The notes beneath the pieces are model-generated. The model was not told the DNA's origin. It did not search any database and was given only the letters and a program-made list of their open reading frames with translations. Shown here in pieces: positions 1 through 7,574 of a stretch of DNA of 11,655 nt (within the stretch, counting starts at the first letter, position 1; each line of letters opens with the position of its first letter). A program made the position numbers and the translations under genes. The stretch covers positions 1-11,655 of the forward strand of contig CAZSDV010000062.1 of assembly GCA_964605715.1 (NCBI GenBank), written 5' to 3'. Origin of the DNA: JAPUME01 sp964605715. Its GTDB lineage: Bacteria > Acidobacteriota > Terriglobia > UBA7540 > JAPUME01.

Positions 1-440
1 CAGGTGTTAGTGGGGTGTATGCCCTCGCTAGGGAGATCTTCTTTCAAGGTGCGTTTCCATATGATTTCTCCTGTATCTCGATCCAGAGCACAGAGGGCGA
101 ACTTGTTTATCCTTGTTGGCTGTATGATTCCCATTCCAAAACTATCTGTTTTTTCCGGCTTAATTTTCGCACCGGTTGGTATAGCCATGGTAACGAAAAT
201 TCGGTTGCCCCACACAATTGGAGTGGATGAGCCTTGTCCCGGAATTTTAACCTTCCATTTCACATTTTTGTTTTCAGCCCATTTCAAAGGTGGATTTCCA
301 TGGGGAGCTACACCACTTGCATGGGGTCCTCTCCATTGAGGCCAATTCCTTTCTTGTTCTGGGGTAAATTCCCCTAATAATGCCACGGCAAGAGCTGATG
401 CGATGAAGATGGATGATAAAGGGACAGCAACTTTTTTCAT
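1..440 (-). CDS. Exported PQQ-type beta-propeller protein, N-terminal part, cut by the left edge
   Basis: The minus-strand frame is open from an ATG at 440 to the window edge, giving 146 residues and no stop. Residues 1-22 look like a Sec signal peptide (MKK, then a hydrophobic run ending near LLGEF). The mature part opens with NWPQWRGPHASG (32-43), followed by LKWAENKNVKWKVKIPG and STPIVWGNRIFV. This is the usual entry into the WD40/PQQ-like (BamB-like) propellers common in Planctomycetota and Verrucomicrobiota. ALDRDTGEIIWKR (118-130) is a typical propeller-blade motif. AGGGGA lies about six bases before the ATG. Such proteins are thought to be periplasmic or surface bound. Whether this one binds PQQ, acts as an enzyme or is only a scaffold cannot be seen from the N-terminus. 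It is divergent from the SPFH gene. Family assignment is fairly secure; function is not. Confidence 0.85.
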   Translation of the reverse strand, partial: MKKVAVPLSSIFIASALAVALLGEFTPEQERNWPQWRGPHASGVAPHGNPPLKWAENKNVKWKVKIPGQGSSTPIVWGNRIFVTMAIPTGAKIKPEKTDSFGMGIIQPTRINKFALCALDRDTGEIIWKRTLKEDLPSEGIHPTNT

Positions 441-739
441 TGATTTCCCCTAACTATTTGAAAGTTTGTAGATTCTTTCTGTAAGAATAACATCTTAACT
501 CACCGTCTCTATGTGGGTAAATGGCATCATTAAAAAAATAGAGGGTGAAATTCTTATTTGGTTTTCAGTTTTAGTAAATTGCCTTGCGGTATTGACGGAC
601 TTTCAATGGCAAAAGTAAGTTTTCTTGTAAGGGATGCTATTTGCTGCTGGAAGAACTGGACAGCAATGGGCGAGTAGCCTATGATTCCAATTAAAGCCGA
701 AAAAAGAATATAGTTTTTGATCTGGAAAAGGAGACAACG
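441..739. other. Divergent intergenic region between the PQQ and SPFH genes
   Basis: This 299-bp AT-rich gap separates two divergent genes. It contains the proposed SPFH promoter (657-685) and a small AT-rich inverted repeat at 472-488 (ATTCTT, five bases, AAGAAT) lying in the leader of the PQQ gene. No convincing promoter for the PQQ gene and no credible small gene was seen. A 68-codon minus frame across 554-760 lacks coding character and overlaps the SPFH start. Confidence 0.5.
657..685 (+). promoter_or_regulatory. Sigma70-like promoter for the SPFH gene
   Basis: TGGACA (657-662) and TATGAT (680-685) are separated by exactly 17 bases; each box matches the sigma70 consensus at 5 of 6 positions. 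Transcription would begin near 692, leaving a leader of about 48 nt with AAAAGGAG ahead of the start codon at 740. Predicted from consensus only. Confidence 0.5.
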
Positions 740-1582
740 ATGGCAACTTATGAAGCACAAGAGCTTGGAATTCCAAAAGGATTAGGAAAGAAGTTAGTTA
801 TAGTTGTAATTGTTTTGGTTGCCTTGATGGTGATCGGGGGAAGCGTAGGGACGGTGGGCGCAGGCCAACAAGGTGTTCTATTGAGATTTGGGGCTGTGAC
901 GGGTGAGGTTAAGGGTGAGGGACTCTATTTCAAGGTTCCATTCATGCATCAGGTAGTTCTGATGTCTACCCAGATCCAGAAATACACTGCTCCTGCAACT
1001 TCTTCGAGTAAGGACTTGCAGGTGGTGTCCACGGAAGTCACCTTGAATTTTCAATTGGCGGCTGCTGATGTGGGAGAAATTTATCGTACCATGCGCCGGC
1101 AGTACGAAACCCGGATCATCCAGCCTTACATTCAAGAGGCAGTCAAATCAGTGACGGCAAATTACAATGCTGAAGAGTTAATTACTCAGCGGCCAGCGGT
1201 GAAAAGCGAACTTCAATCTTTAATGGCGGAACGATTAACTCCATTGGGGATGAATGTTGTACAGCTCTCGATTACTGATTTTCAGTTTTCATCTGCATTT
1301 CAGCAAGCCATTGAGGCGAAGGTTACCGCTGTCCAGCAGGCATTAGAAGCGGAGAATGCATTGGCGAGGGTGGATTTTGAGGCGCAGCAGGAAATTGTCC
1401 GAGCCCAAGCGGAAGCCAGAGGATTGGAACTTCAAAAGGCTCAGGTGACGCCGCAATTGATCCGTTTGCGACAAATCGAGGTTCAGAGGACTGCCGTTGA
1501 GAAATGGAATGGGATTATGCCTCAGGTGGTTACTAGTGGTGGCCCAGTCCCCATGCTTGATGTTTTCAATATAAAGCGCTAG
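740..1582 (+). CDS. Prohibitin-like SPFH/Band 7 membrane protein
   Basis: This 280-residue protein has a short N-terminal tail, one hydrophobic segment at about 18-40 (KKLVIVVIVLVALMVIGG) and then an SPFH/PHB domain (about 40-205). Typical Band 7 stretches are QQGVLLRFGAVTGEVKGEGLYFKVPF, VSTEVTLNFQL and GMNVVQLSITDFQFSSAF. An Ala/Glu/Gln-rich region follows (about 185-240, with EAENALARVDFEAQQEIVRAQAEA), likely a coiled coil. Prohibitins form large membrane-bound rings and modulate membrane proteases such as FtsH or organise membrane microdomains; that role is inferred from family membership. AAAAGGAG seven bases upstream supports the ATG at 740. The gene stands alone: no NfeD-type partner or protease is beside it, and it converges on the DUF1552 gene with a 33-bp gap. 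Length matches ordinary prohibitins. Confidence 0.9.
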   Translation: MATYEAQELGIPKGLGKKLVIVVIVLVALMVIGGSVGTVGAGQQGVLLRFGAVTGEVKGEGLYFKVPFMHQVVLMSTQIQKYTAPATSSSKDLQVVSTEVTLNFQLAAADVGEIYRTMRRQYETRIIQPYIQEAVKSVTANYNAEELITQRPAVKSELQSLMAERLTPLGMNVVQLSITDFQFSSAFQQAIEAKVTAVQQALEAENALARVDFEAQQEIVRAQAEARGLELQKAQVTPQLIRLRQIEVQRTAVEKWNGIMPQVVTSGGPVPMLDVFNIKR

Positions 1583-1615
1583 AAGAACGAAAGGGATTTT
1601 ATCAAACGGAAGGTC

Positions 1616-2965
1616 TTATATTTCCGATAAGTGCTCAAGTTGACCGTTGCTGTCGCCGAGCGTTTCCGGACGAACTCCGACACGGTCGAGAAGTGAGAGG
1701 TACAGGTTGGTCATAGGTGTCTCTTGAGGGAAGCGGATATGGTGCCCTGTTCTAAGCGTCCCGCACCCACCTCCTGCCATCAGGACTGGGAGATCATGAT
1801 GGGTGTGACGATTGCCATCTGCTAAGCCACTCCCGTAAACAACCATGGAGTGGTCGAGTAGGGTACCGTCGCCGTCTGGAGTCGATTGGAGTTTCCCAAT
1901 AAAGTAGGCGAATTGCTCCATGTGGTATCGGTTAATCTTGCTAACGTCGGCTATTTTCTTCGCGTCACCTAGATGGTGGGTTAGCCCATGGTGAGCTTCA
2001 GGAACTCCAATTTCTCGATAGGGACGGTTGCTGCCCTCGCGGCCCAACATGAAGGTCGTGATTCGAGTTAAGTCGGTCTGAAAGGCCAGGACCTGTAAGT
2101 CAAACATTAACCGTAAGTGCTCCGCGTAGTCCATCGGGATCCCACCAGGTTGGCTGATGGAGGGTATCTTTTTCTCTGTGTCGCGTTCGGCAGTTTCAAT
2201 CCGCCTCTCGACTTCGCGGATAGCGAAGAGAAACTCGTCACGCTTGCGCCGGGCAGTCGGTCCCAACTCTACCTTTAGGCTTTGCGTATCTTCCTGGACA
2301 AAATCAAGAATACTCTTTTCGTAACGCATTCGTTTCGCACGAGTTGTTGGGTCGTTATTTGCTCCTGTTATGCCGAACAACCTTTCAAAGACCAGGCGAG
2401 GGTTTACTTCGGGAGGCATGGGGCTAGTTTCCGATCGCCAGGAAATGCTGTTGCTGTAGGCGCAGCTGTAGCCTGAATCACAATTTCCCACTTGTCTGCC
2501 ATGCTCTGTACCCAGTTCGATTGAACGGAAGCGTGTCGTTCCTCCAATAGCTTCTGCAGCTACCTGGTCTACAGATATTCCATTCCTGATATCTGCACCG
2601 TTGGTTTTTCGAGGGTGTACGCCGGTGAGATATGAACCGGCAGCACGAGCGTGATCACCTGCACCATCACCAAGCGCCCGCCCGTTATTGTGGGTCAATC
2701 CCGAAAGCAGCATCCAATTTTTTCGATATGGCGACAAAGGTTCAAGGGTGCTGGGAATTTCAAAGTTGGCTCCTTCTGCTGTCGGAGTCCAGCTCTTCAT
2801 AATGATTCCGTTTGGAACATAGGCGAAGGCCAATCTACAAGGGGCGTTGGTTTGCAAGTCAAGCTTTGAGGCGAAAGCTGGTGTCATGGCATCTAGCATT
2901 GGCAGTGATATTGCTGTACCCAAACCCCTTAAGAAGGTACGTCTTGGTACGCGATTACGAATCAT
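1616..2965 (-). CDS. Tat-exported DUF1552 family protein
   Basis: This 449-residue protein begins MIRNRVPRRTFLRGLGTAISLP, a twin-arginine signal (R8-R9, then a hydrophobic stretch), so export of a folded protein is expected. The body matches the DUF1552 family of Planctomycetota, Verrucomicrobiota and Myxococcota: GDGAGDHARAAGSYLTG (about 99-115), EAHHGLTHH (323-331), LLDHSMVVYGSGLADGNRHTHHDLP (369-393) and a C-terminal LGDSNGQLEHL. The His/Asp-rich end recalls DUF1501 and other alkaline-phosphatase-like proteins, hinting at a metal site; this is inference and the activity is unknown. The start was placed at the ATG at 2965, which overlaps the upstream stop as ATGA and has AAGGGG eight bases before it. 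A GTG at 2974 lies inside that binding site and is unlikely. It is the second gene of an operon with the DUF1592 protein, implying a joint role. Confidence 0.9.
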   Translation of the reverse strand: MIRNRVPRRTFLRGLGTAISLPMLDAMTPAFASKLDLQTNAPCRLAFAYVPNGIIMKSWTPTAEGANFEIPSTLEPLSPYRKNWMLLSGLTHNNGRALGDGAGDHARAAGSYLTGVHPRKTNGADIRNGISVDQVAAEAIGGTTRFRSIELGTEHGRQVGNCDSGYSCAYSNSISWRSETSPMPPEVNPRLVFERLFGITGANNDPTTRAKRMRYEKSILDFVQEDTQSLKVELGPTARRKRDEFLFAIREVERRIETAERDTEKKIPSISQPGGIPMDYAEHLRLMFDLQVLAFQTDLTRITTFMLGREGSNRPYREIGVPEAHHGLTHHLGDAKKIADVSKINRYHMEQFAYFIGKLQSTPDGDGTLLDHSMVVYGSGLADGNRHTHHDLPVLMAGGGCGTLRTGHHIRFPQETPMTNLYLSLLDRVGVRPETLGDSNGQLEHLSEI

Positions 2966-5340
2966 TGAGTCCACCCCTTATTTCTTCGCATCCGGAAAGG
3001 CATACTATTTACAATCTCATGCACCAACCGCGAAAAACGATATTCGTGAGCTTCGATGCGCCGCACAATCGTCTCGACGGCACCTCTGTCATAGCTTTCA
3101 AGGCCACGCCCCAGGGCAAAGGTTAACATTTTTTCAGTGAGGCACCGAGTGAAATCCTTTTTTTTATTAGTGAGAATGGCTCGGAGTTCGCTAGGTCCGG
3201 AGAATACCTCTCCTCCCGGCAACATACCGGAGGCATCGATGGGATACTTCCCATCGTGTGTGCGCCAGGCACCGGTAGCGTCGTAGTTTTCAAATCCAAA
3301 TCCAAGTGGATCAATCTTTGCATGGCATACAGCACAGGCAGGATTTGACCTGTGTTGCTCCAGCTGGGTGCGTAGGGTCCCATTAATTCCTACTTTATTG
3401 TCATCGAGTGGCGGCACCCCTGGAGGAGGTTCCAGGTGTGGAGCTCCAAGAATGTTTTCAAGCAGCCACTTTCCTCGGATTACCGGTGAAGTACGTGTGG
3501 GGTAGGAGGACACAGTTAATATGCTGGCTTGAGTTAGTAGGCCGCCGCGCTGGCTGTTCTCTATAGGAACAAGGCGAAAGTTTTTCCCCATTACTCCCTT
3601 GATTCCGTAGTGGCGGGCCAGGCGTTCGTTCAGGAAGGTAAATGGAGGATCTAGGAAGTCGATAATGCTGCGGTCCTCGTGCAGGATAGCCTCAAAGAGC
3701 AATTCTGTTTCGCGTCGCATCGCCATACGTAATTCTTCGTCAAATTTAGGAAATCGGATTGGATCAGGTGAGACGCTCTCCAGGTTTCGTAACTGCAACC
3801 ACTGTCCTGCAAAATTTTGGACCAGGGCTTTGGATTTCAGATCTCCAAGCATTCTACGAATTTGCCTTTTGAGCACTTTTGGATTTCTAAGATTGCCATC
3901 TTTAGCCGCCAGAAATAGCTCCTTATCTGGCATACTGCTCCATAGGAAATAAGAAAGCCGAGTGGCTAGCTCGTACTGGTTAATTTCATGTGAATTATCG
4001 GGATTCCCGGGGCTATGATCTTTCTCGACGCGAAACAGAAAATGCGGTGAAACCAGAATAGCTCTGAGGGCAAGCTGGATCCCCTGGGCAAAAGTATCCC
4101 CTTCTTCGTTAGCAAGCTTAACTAAGTTCAGCAGGGAATCGACCTCTCCATCACGGAGAGGTCGACGGTATGCCCGGTGTGCAAGATTAGCCAGAATTAT
4201 TTTTGCACACTCTGCTTGATAGGTTCCTTCTGGCTGGCCGCAGATCATGATTTTTTTGTGACTTTCAGTCAAGGCTGGCTGCTTCACATTTCTAGGCCCA
4301 AGAATGGTAAAACTATCAACGAACAGCTTTCGTTCAGCTTCTTTGCCCCCTTCTTTTACGTCAGAAGCAAAATAAGCTGACAGCTGATACTCCCTTACGT
4401 CAGAACTAAACTTAGCTGATATCCGTTGTTCGCCTGCTGGAATTTGTAGCTGAAAATGATAATTAGGCTGTTCGTATTTGTCTGCTGCCACATTAAAAAC
4501 TTTTACCTGTTGCCCGTTAAGTGAGGCGGTCATCTGGGCAGGCGCAGGAAGAGGTAAGCCTTTTTCTTGTTCCGACTTCCGGTATCGGCGATCGACAACT
4601 TTGATTTGAAATTCATATTCTCCCTCTGCAGGAAACCTGTGCTTAATGTTGAGTGAGCCGTCTGAGTTGACGGTTACCTGGCCACCAACTTCTCTCGGTG
4701 CCAAGAATTTCTCAAGTATAGGTTTGATACGCAAGGGAGTGACGATGGCTGCCTGCGCAATCTTATTTGCAGCTGCCATATATTTTTCCATCAAGACCGG
4801 GGAAACCGACAGGACGTCGCCGATGTTGTCAAATCCGTAGCCTTCATCATCAACTGGAAAATCATCTGCCAGTCGGAGATCTACTTCTAGTAGGTCGCGG
4901 ATTGTATTGTTATATTCAGACCGGTTTAGTCGCCTTGCTGTTACTCGTCCAGGGTCAGGTTTTTGGGACTGAAGTCCGCGGTTAGGATTTGAATCAATCC
5001 ACCTGATGATTGTATTTACCGTTTTAAAGTCAGGGCGTGGCTGTCCTTTGGGTGGCATCTCTCCACGATGGAGCTTTTCTCGGATCTTATTCCAAATTTC
5101 CTCATTTTCAAGTCCTGTTTGAAGTGTACGAATATCTTCAAGTTGCAAGTCAGCTGTCCTCAGTGTTTTGTTGTGGCAGAAAACACAGTTACTGTTCAAG
5201 AAAGGGAGAACTGTTTTTTTGAAGGCTTCTTCATATTGCTCATGGGAGTCTGCAGGGAATAAAGATTTGGGTGTAATGGCCGATGCCCCTGCTATTAATA
5301 GCAAGAACATTGTTTGCAGGGCAGTTAAAAAAAATTTCAT
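2962..5340 (-). CDS. Exported planctomycete-type cytochrome protein with DUF1587/1595/1592/1588/1585 modules
   Basis: This 792-residue protein has a Sec signal peptide (about 1-21). An N-terminal c-type heme motif CVFCH (52-56) follows, and MPPKGQPRPDF fits a planctomycete cytochrome C domain. Next come DUF1587 (RLNRSEYNNTIRDLL, 137-151; FPVDDEGYGFDNIG, 161-174), a beta-rich insert (about 215-350) resembling a carbohydrate-binding module, DUF1595 (AHRAYRRPLRDGEV to SPHFLFRVE, 387-439), DUF1592 (YELATRLSYFLWSSMPD onward, 456-580), DUF1588 (GGLLTQASILTVSSYPTRTSPV, 599-620, plus CAVCHAKIDPLGFGFENYD, 669-687) and DUF1585 (to about 785). CAVCH (669-673) is a second heme motif. Members are thought to be periplasmic oxidoreductases, but the substrate is unknown. 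Translation is probably coupled to the downstream DUF1552 gene (stop and start overlap as ATGA). A strong promoter lies just upstream. The modules are complete and in the usual order, with no sign of damage. Confidence 0.92.
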   Translation of the reverse strand: MKFFLTALQTMFLLLIAGASAITPKSLFPADSHEQYEEAFKKTVLPFLNSNCVFCHNKTLRTADLQLEDIRTLQTGLENEEIWNKIREKLHRGEMPPKGQPRPDFKTVNTIIRWIDSNPNRGLQSQKPDPGRVTARRLNRSEYNNTIRDLLEVDLRLADDFPVDDEGYGFDNIGDVLSVSPVLMEKYMAAANKIAQAAIVTPLRIKPILEKFLAPREVGGQVTVNSDGSLNIKHRFPAEGEYEFQIKVVDRRYRKSEQEKGLPLPAPAQMTASLNGQQVKVFNVAADKYEQPNYHFQLQIPAGEQRISAKFSSDVREYQLSAYFASDVKEGGKEAERKLFVDSFTILGPRNVKQPALTESHKKIMICGQPEGTYQAECAKIILANLAHRAYRRPLRDGEVDSLLNLVKLANEEGDTFAQGIQLALRAILVSPHFLFRVEKDHSPGNPDNSHEINQYELATRLSYFLWSSMPDKELFLAAKDGNLRNPKVLKRQIRRMLGDLKSKALVQNFAGQWLQLRNLESVSPDPIRFPKFDEELRMAMRRETELLFEAILHEDRSIIDFLDPPFTFLNERLARHYGIKGVMGKNFRLVPIENSQRGGLLTQASILTVSSYPTRTSPVIRGKWLLENILGAPHLEPPPGVPPLDDNKVGINGTLRTQLEQHRSNPACAVCHAKIDPLGFGFENYDATGAWRTHDGKYPIDASGMLPGGEVFSGPSELRAILTNKKKDFTRCLTEKMLTFALGRGLESYDRGAVETIVRRIEAHEYRFSRLVHEIVNSMPFRMRRNKGWTQ
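2971..2979 (-). promoter_or_regulatory. Ribosome-binding site fixing the DUF1552 start
   Basis: Reading on the minus strand, AAGGGGTGG runs from 2979 to 2971. The AAGGGG core is eight bases from the ATG at 2965. It lies inside the end of the upstream coding region, consistent with translational coupling. It contains the competing GTG codon (2974), which would then have no binding site. Confidence 0.6.
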
Positions 5341-5357
5341 TTTCAGTGACCTCTGAA

Positions 5358-5386
5358 ATTATAAACGAAAGGATACGCATTTTCAA
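5358..5386 (-). promoter_or_regulatory. Strong sigma70-like promoter for the DUF1592-DUF1552 operon
   Basis: On the minus strand TTGAAA (5386-5381) is followed after exactly 17 bases by a perfect TATAAT (5363-5358). This is the best promoter match in the window. Transcription would start near 5351, only about 11 nt before the ATG at 5340, and the AGAGG (5354-5350) would be at or partly upstream of the 5' end. The message could therefore have an extremely short leader. Confidence 0.65.
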
Positions 5387-5474
5387 AACGAGAAGGAAGA
5401 ACTGCTCTTGTACTACCTAAAAATAGCAACACACGTTATCATCTCACTCTGGCAAGCCTCAGCCTAGGAAGCTT

Positions 5475-7574
5475 ATGCGAATTGGTGCAGATACAGGTGG
5501 GACATTTACAGATTGCGTGGTCATGGTTGGATCACGGCTTAAGATCCTCAAGGTATTTTCAACACCTGACGATCACGCTAAAACCATTGTTCAGGCGGCA
5601 TTGGATTTGGCTAGTCGGAAATCAAAGAGAGTTCTTACGCTTATTCATGGTACGACAGTTGGGACTAACAGCGTACTGGAACGCAGTGGTGCTCGCGTGG
5701 CCCTTCTTACAACAGCGGGCTTTGAGGATCTGGTCGAAATCGGTCGCCAGAACAGACCTGAGCTTTACAATCTAGATGTCCAGCGTGATCCACCGCTGGT
5801 TGTTCCACGGCTGCGGTGGGGGGTCAGGGAACGAACCAAATCAGACGGGAAAATCCTTACTCATCCGACGCCGGCCGGGGTTCGTCGTCTGCGGCAGCAG
5901 GTAAGGGATTCCGGGGCTGAATCAGTTGCCATTTGCTTCTTGTTTTCATTCCAAAACCCTAAAAATGAAAGAGTAGTTGCACGTGCGCTAAAGAAACTTA
6001 ATCTACCAGTTTCGGTATCGCACGAAATTCTTCCAGAATTTCGAGAATACGAGCGACTCTCTACGGTAGTGATCAATGCTTACTTAGCTCCTCGGCTTGG
6101 CCGCTATCTATTTCGACTGGAACAAGAAGCAAAGCGTTATTTCCCCGTGGGGAAGGCCATCTCCAAAAAAAGAAAAAACAAAAATGCAGGTACACAAGTG
6201 TATGTCATGCAGTCAAATGGAGGTATCACGACCGCAGCTCGGGCAGCACAGGAACCCGTGCGCACCATCCTTTCAGGTCCTGCAGGAGGAGTTGTGGCTA
6301 CAGCATGGCTAGCTAAGCATGTAGGTATCCGGCGGGCAATCAGCTTTGATATGGGTGGAACCTCGACCGACGTCTGCTTGCTTGACGGGCCCCCGCGCAC
6401 AACCCATGAGACCATGCTAGGCAATCTACCAGTTGCCGTCCCTGTACTCGACGTTCACTCAGTAGGTGCAGGAGGAGGATCGCTGGCACGGTTGGACGTG
6501 GGCGGTGCCCTTCGAGTAGGACCTGAGAGTGCCGGGTCGGACCCTGGCCCGATCTGTTATGGCAAGGGAGGTGTAACGCCTGCCGTAACAGATGCCCACT
6601 TGCTCCTTGGCCACCTGGATTCAAAGTGCTTCCTAGGTGGAAAATTTGATCTTGATAAAAAAGCAACGAAAAAATCTTTTGAAAACTTCCTTGGGCAAAG
6701 AAAAAGGAGAGGGAGTGATAAAAGAGGAAGTTTTAGGGCATCACGTGGCCTTGCGCGTGGAATCATCGCCGTCTCGAATGCCACCATGGAGAAGGCGTTG
6801 CGGGTAATTTCAATCGAACGCGGGTACGATCCAAGAGATTTTTCACTGATTGCATTTGGTGGAGCTGGTGGATTACATGCTGCCGACCTAGCTAAGTCGC
6901 TTGGCCTCAGAAAGGTAATTGTGCCGCAGAATCCTGGCGTTTTTTCCGCCTTGGGAATTTTGCTTTCTGACATTGTCATGGATGTTTCCCGGTCTCTGTT
7001 CCTGGCGGTTCCATCTCAGTCAGTGAATTGTCACGTTCGTGCGACACAGAAGTTTCTGCAAAGTCTTGAGCATGGCTTTTCTGAGCTTGAACAGTCTGCG
7101 CTCAGACAACTTAGAAGAGATCAGCTTCTTTCTTCTACGGTCCACGTTAAGCGCCAGCTTGGGATTCGATATGTGGGTCAAAGTTATGAGCTGGATATTC
7201 CTTTTACAAGGGGGTTTAGAGGAGATTTTCATCGTGAACATGAGAAAACCTACGGCTATGCTGATCCAGGGAGATCACTGGAAGTTGTGAATCTCAGGGT
7301 CCGTCAGGTTGTACGCACCCCGAAGCCATCCCTTCAGGCGGTACGACCAAAACAAACAGTTCACTATCAGGATGCCTTTATAGGGAACAAGAAGGCTTGG
7401 TTTGACCAGCATTTTTACCTGACACCATTTTTTGATCGTGACCACCTTCAATCCGGATCATGCCTTAAGGGGCCGGCTGTCGTGGTTGAGTACAGCTCGA
7501 CAACTGTTATTCCACCTGGTTTCATTTGCCGCGTGGACGAGTATCTTAATTTGGTGCTAAGCTCCAATGCCTAA
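5475..7574 (+). CDS. hyuA: Hydantoinase/oxoprolinase family subunit A (ATP-binding half)
   Basis: This 699-residue protein is a typical HyuA-like subunit of the ASKHA fold. Phosphate-1 is DTGGTFTD (6-13), phosphate-2 is DMGGTSTD (292-299) and the adenosine region is FGGAGGLHAADLA (461-473). Other family landmarks are LIHGTTVGTNSVLER (56-70), QSNGGITT (246-253), LSGPAGGV (266-273), HSVGAGGGSLARLD (328-341) and GSDPGPICYG (354-363). Characterised relatives hydrolyse 5-oxoproline, hydantoins or lactams using ATP, with A activating the substrate by phosphorylation and B completing the hydrolysis. The protein should be cytoplasmic (no signal). AGGAAG stands just before the ATG. Its stop overlaps the hyuB start by 8 bp. 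Two Lys/Arg-rich patches (227-236 and 410-417) are local insertions. No transporter, racemase or carbamoylase nearby indicates a substrate. Acetone carboxylase subunits share the fold, but no third subunit is seen. Confidence 0.9.
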   Translation: MRIGADTGGTFTDCVVMVGSRLKILKVFSTPDDHAKTIVQAALDLASRKSKRVLTLIHGTTVGTNSVLERSGARVALLTTAGFEDLVEIGRQNRPELYNLDVQRDPPLVVPRLRWGVRERTKSDGKILTHPTPAGVRRLRQQVRDSGAESVAICFLFSFQNPKNERVVARALKKLNLPVSVSHEILPEFREYERLSTVVINAYLAPRLGRYLFRLEQEAKRYFPVGKAISKKRKNKNAGTQVYVMQSNGGITTAARAAQEPVRTILSGPAGGVVATAWLAKHVGIRRAISFDMGGTSTDVCLLDGPPRTTHETMLGNLPVAVPVLDVHSVGAGGGSLARLDVGGALRVGPESAGSDPGPICYGKGGVTPAVTDAHLLLGHLDSKCFLGGKFDLDKKATKKSFENFLGQRKRRGSDKRGSFRASRGLARGIIAVSNATMEKALRVISIERGYDPRDFSLIAFGGAGGLHAADLAKSLGLRKVIVPQNPGVFSALGILLSDIVMDVSRSLFLAVPSQSVNCHVRATQKFLQSLEHGFSELEQSALRQLRRDQLLSSTVHVKRQLGIRYVGQSYELDIPFTRGFRGDFHREHEKTYGYADPGRSLEVVNLRVRQVVRTPKPSLQAVRPKQTVHYQDAFIGNKKAWFDQHFYLTPFFDRDHLQSGSCLKGPAVVVEYSSTTVIPPGFICRVDEYLNLVLSSNA

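Noticed and set aside
4..339. Plus-strand open frame of 111 codons at the left edge
   Set aside because: It lies opposite the clearly recognisable PQQ-propeller coding sequence and its translation has no family character.
554..760. Minus-strand frame of 68 codons in the PQQ-SPFH gap
   Set aside because: It runs across the SPFH promoter, ribosome-binding site and start codon, has no good binding site of its own and shows no recognisable motif.
2966..2974. GTG start adding three residues to the DUF1552 protein
   Set aside because: The GTG is part of the Shine-Dalgarno sequence serving the ATG at 2965, which also forms the classic ATGA overlap.
5387..5474. Promoter for hyuAB (TATCAT at 5437-5442 with TTGTAC at 5408-5413)
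   Set aside because: The spacing between boxes is 23 bases, too long for a sigma70 promoter, and no better pair was found.
6557..6979. Minus-strand frame of 140 codons inside hyuA
   Set aside because: It is antisense to conserved HyuA motifs including the FGGAGGLHA region, and its translation resembles no family.
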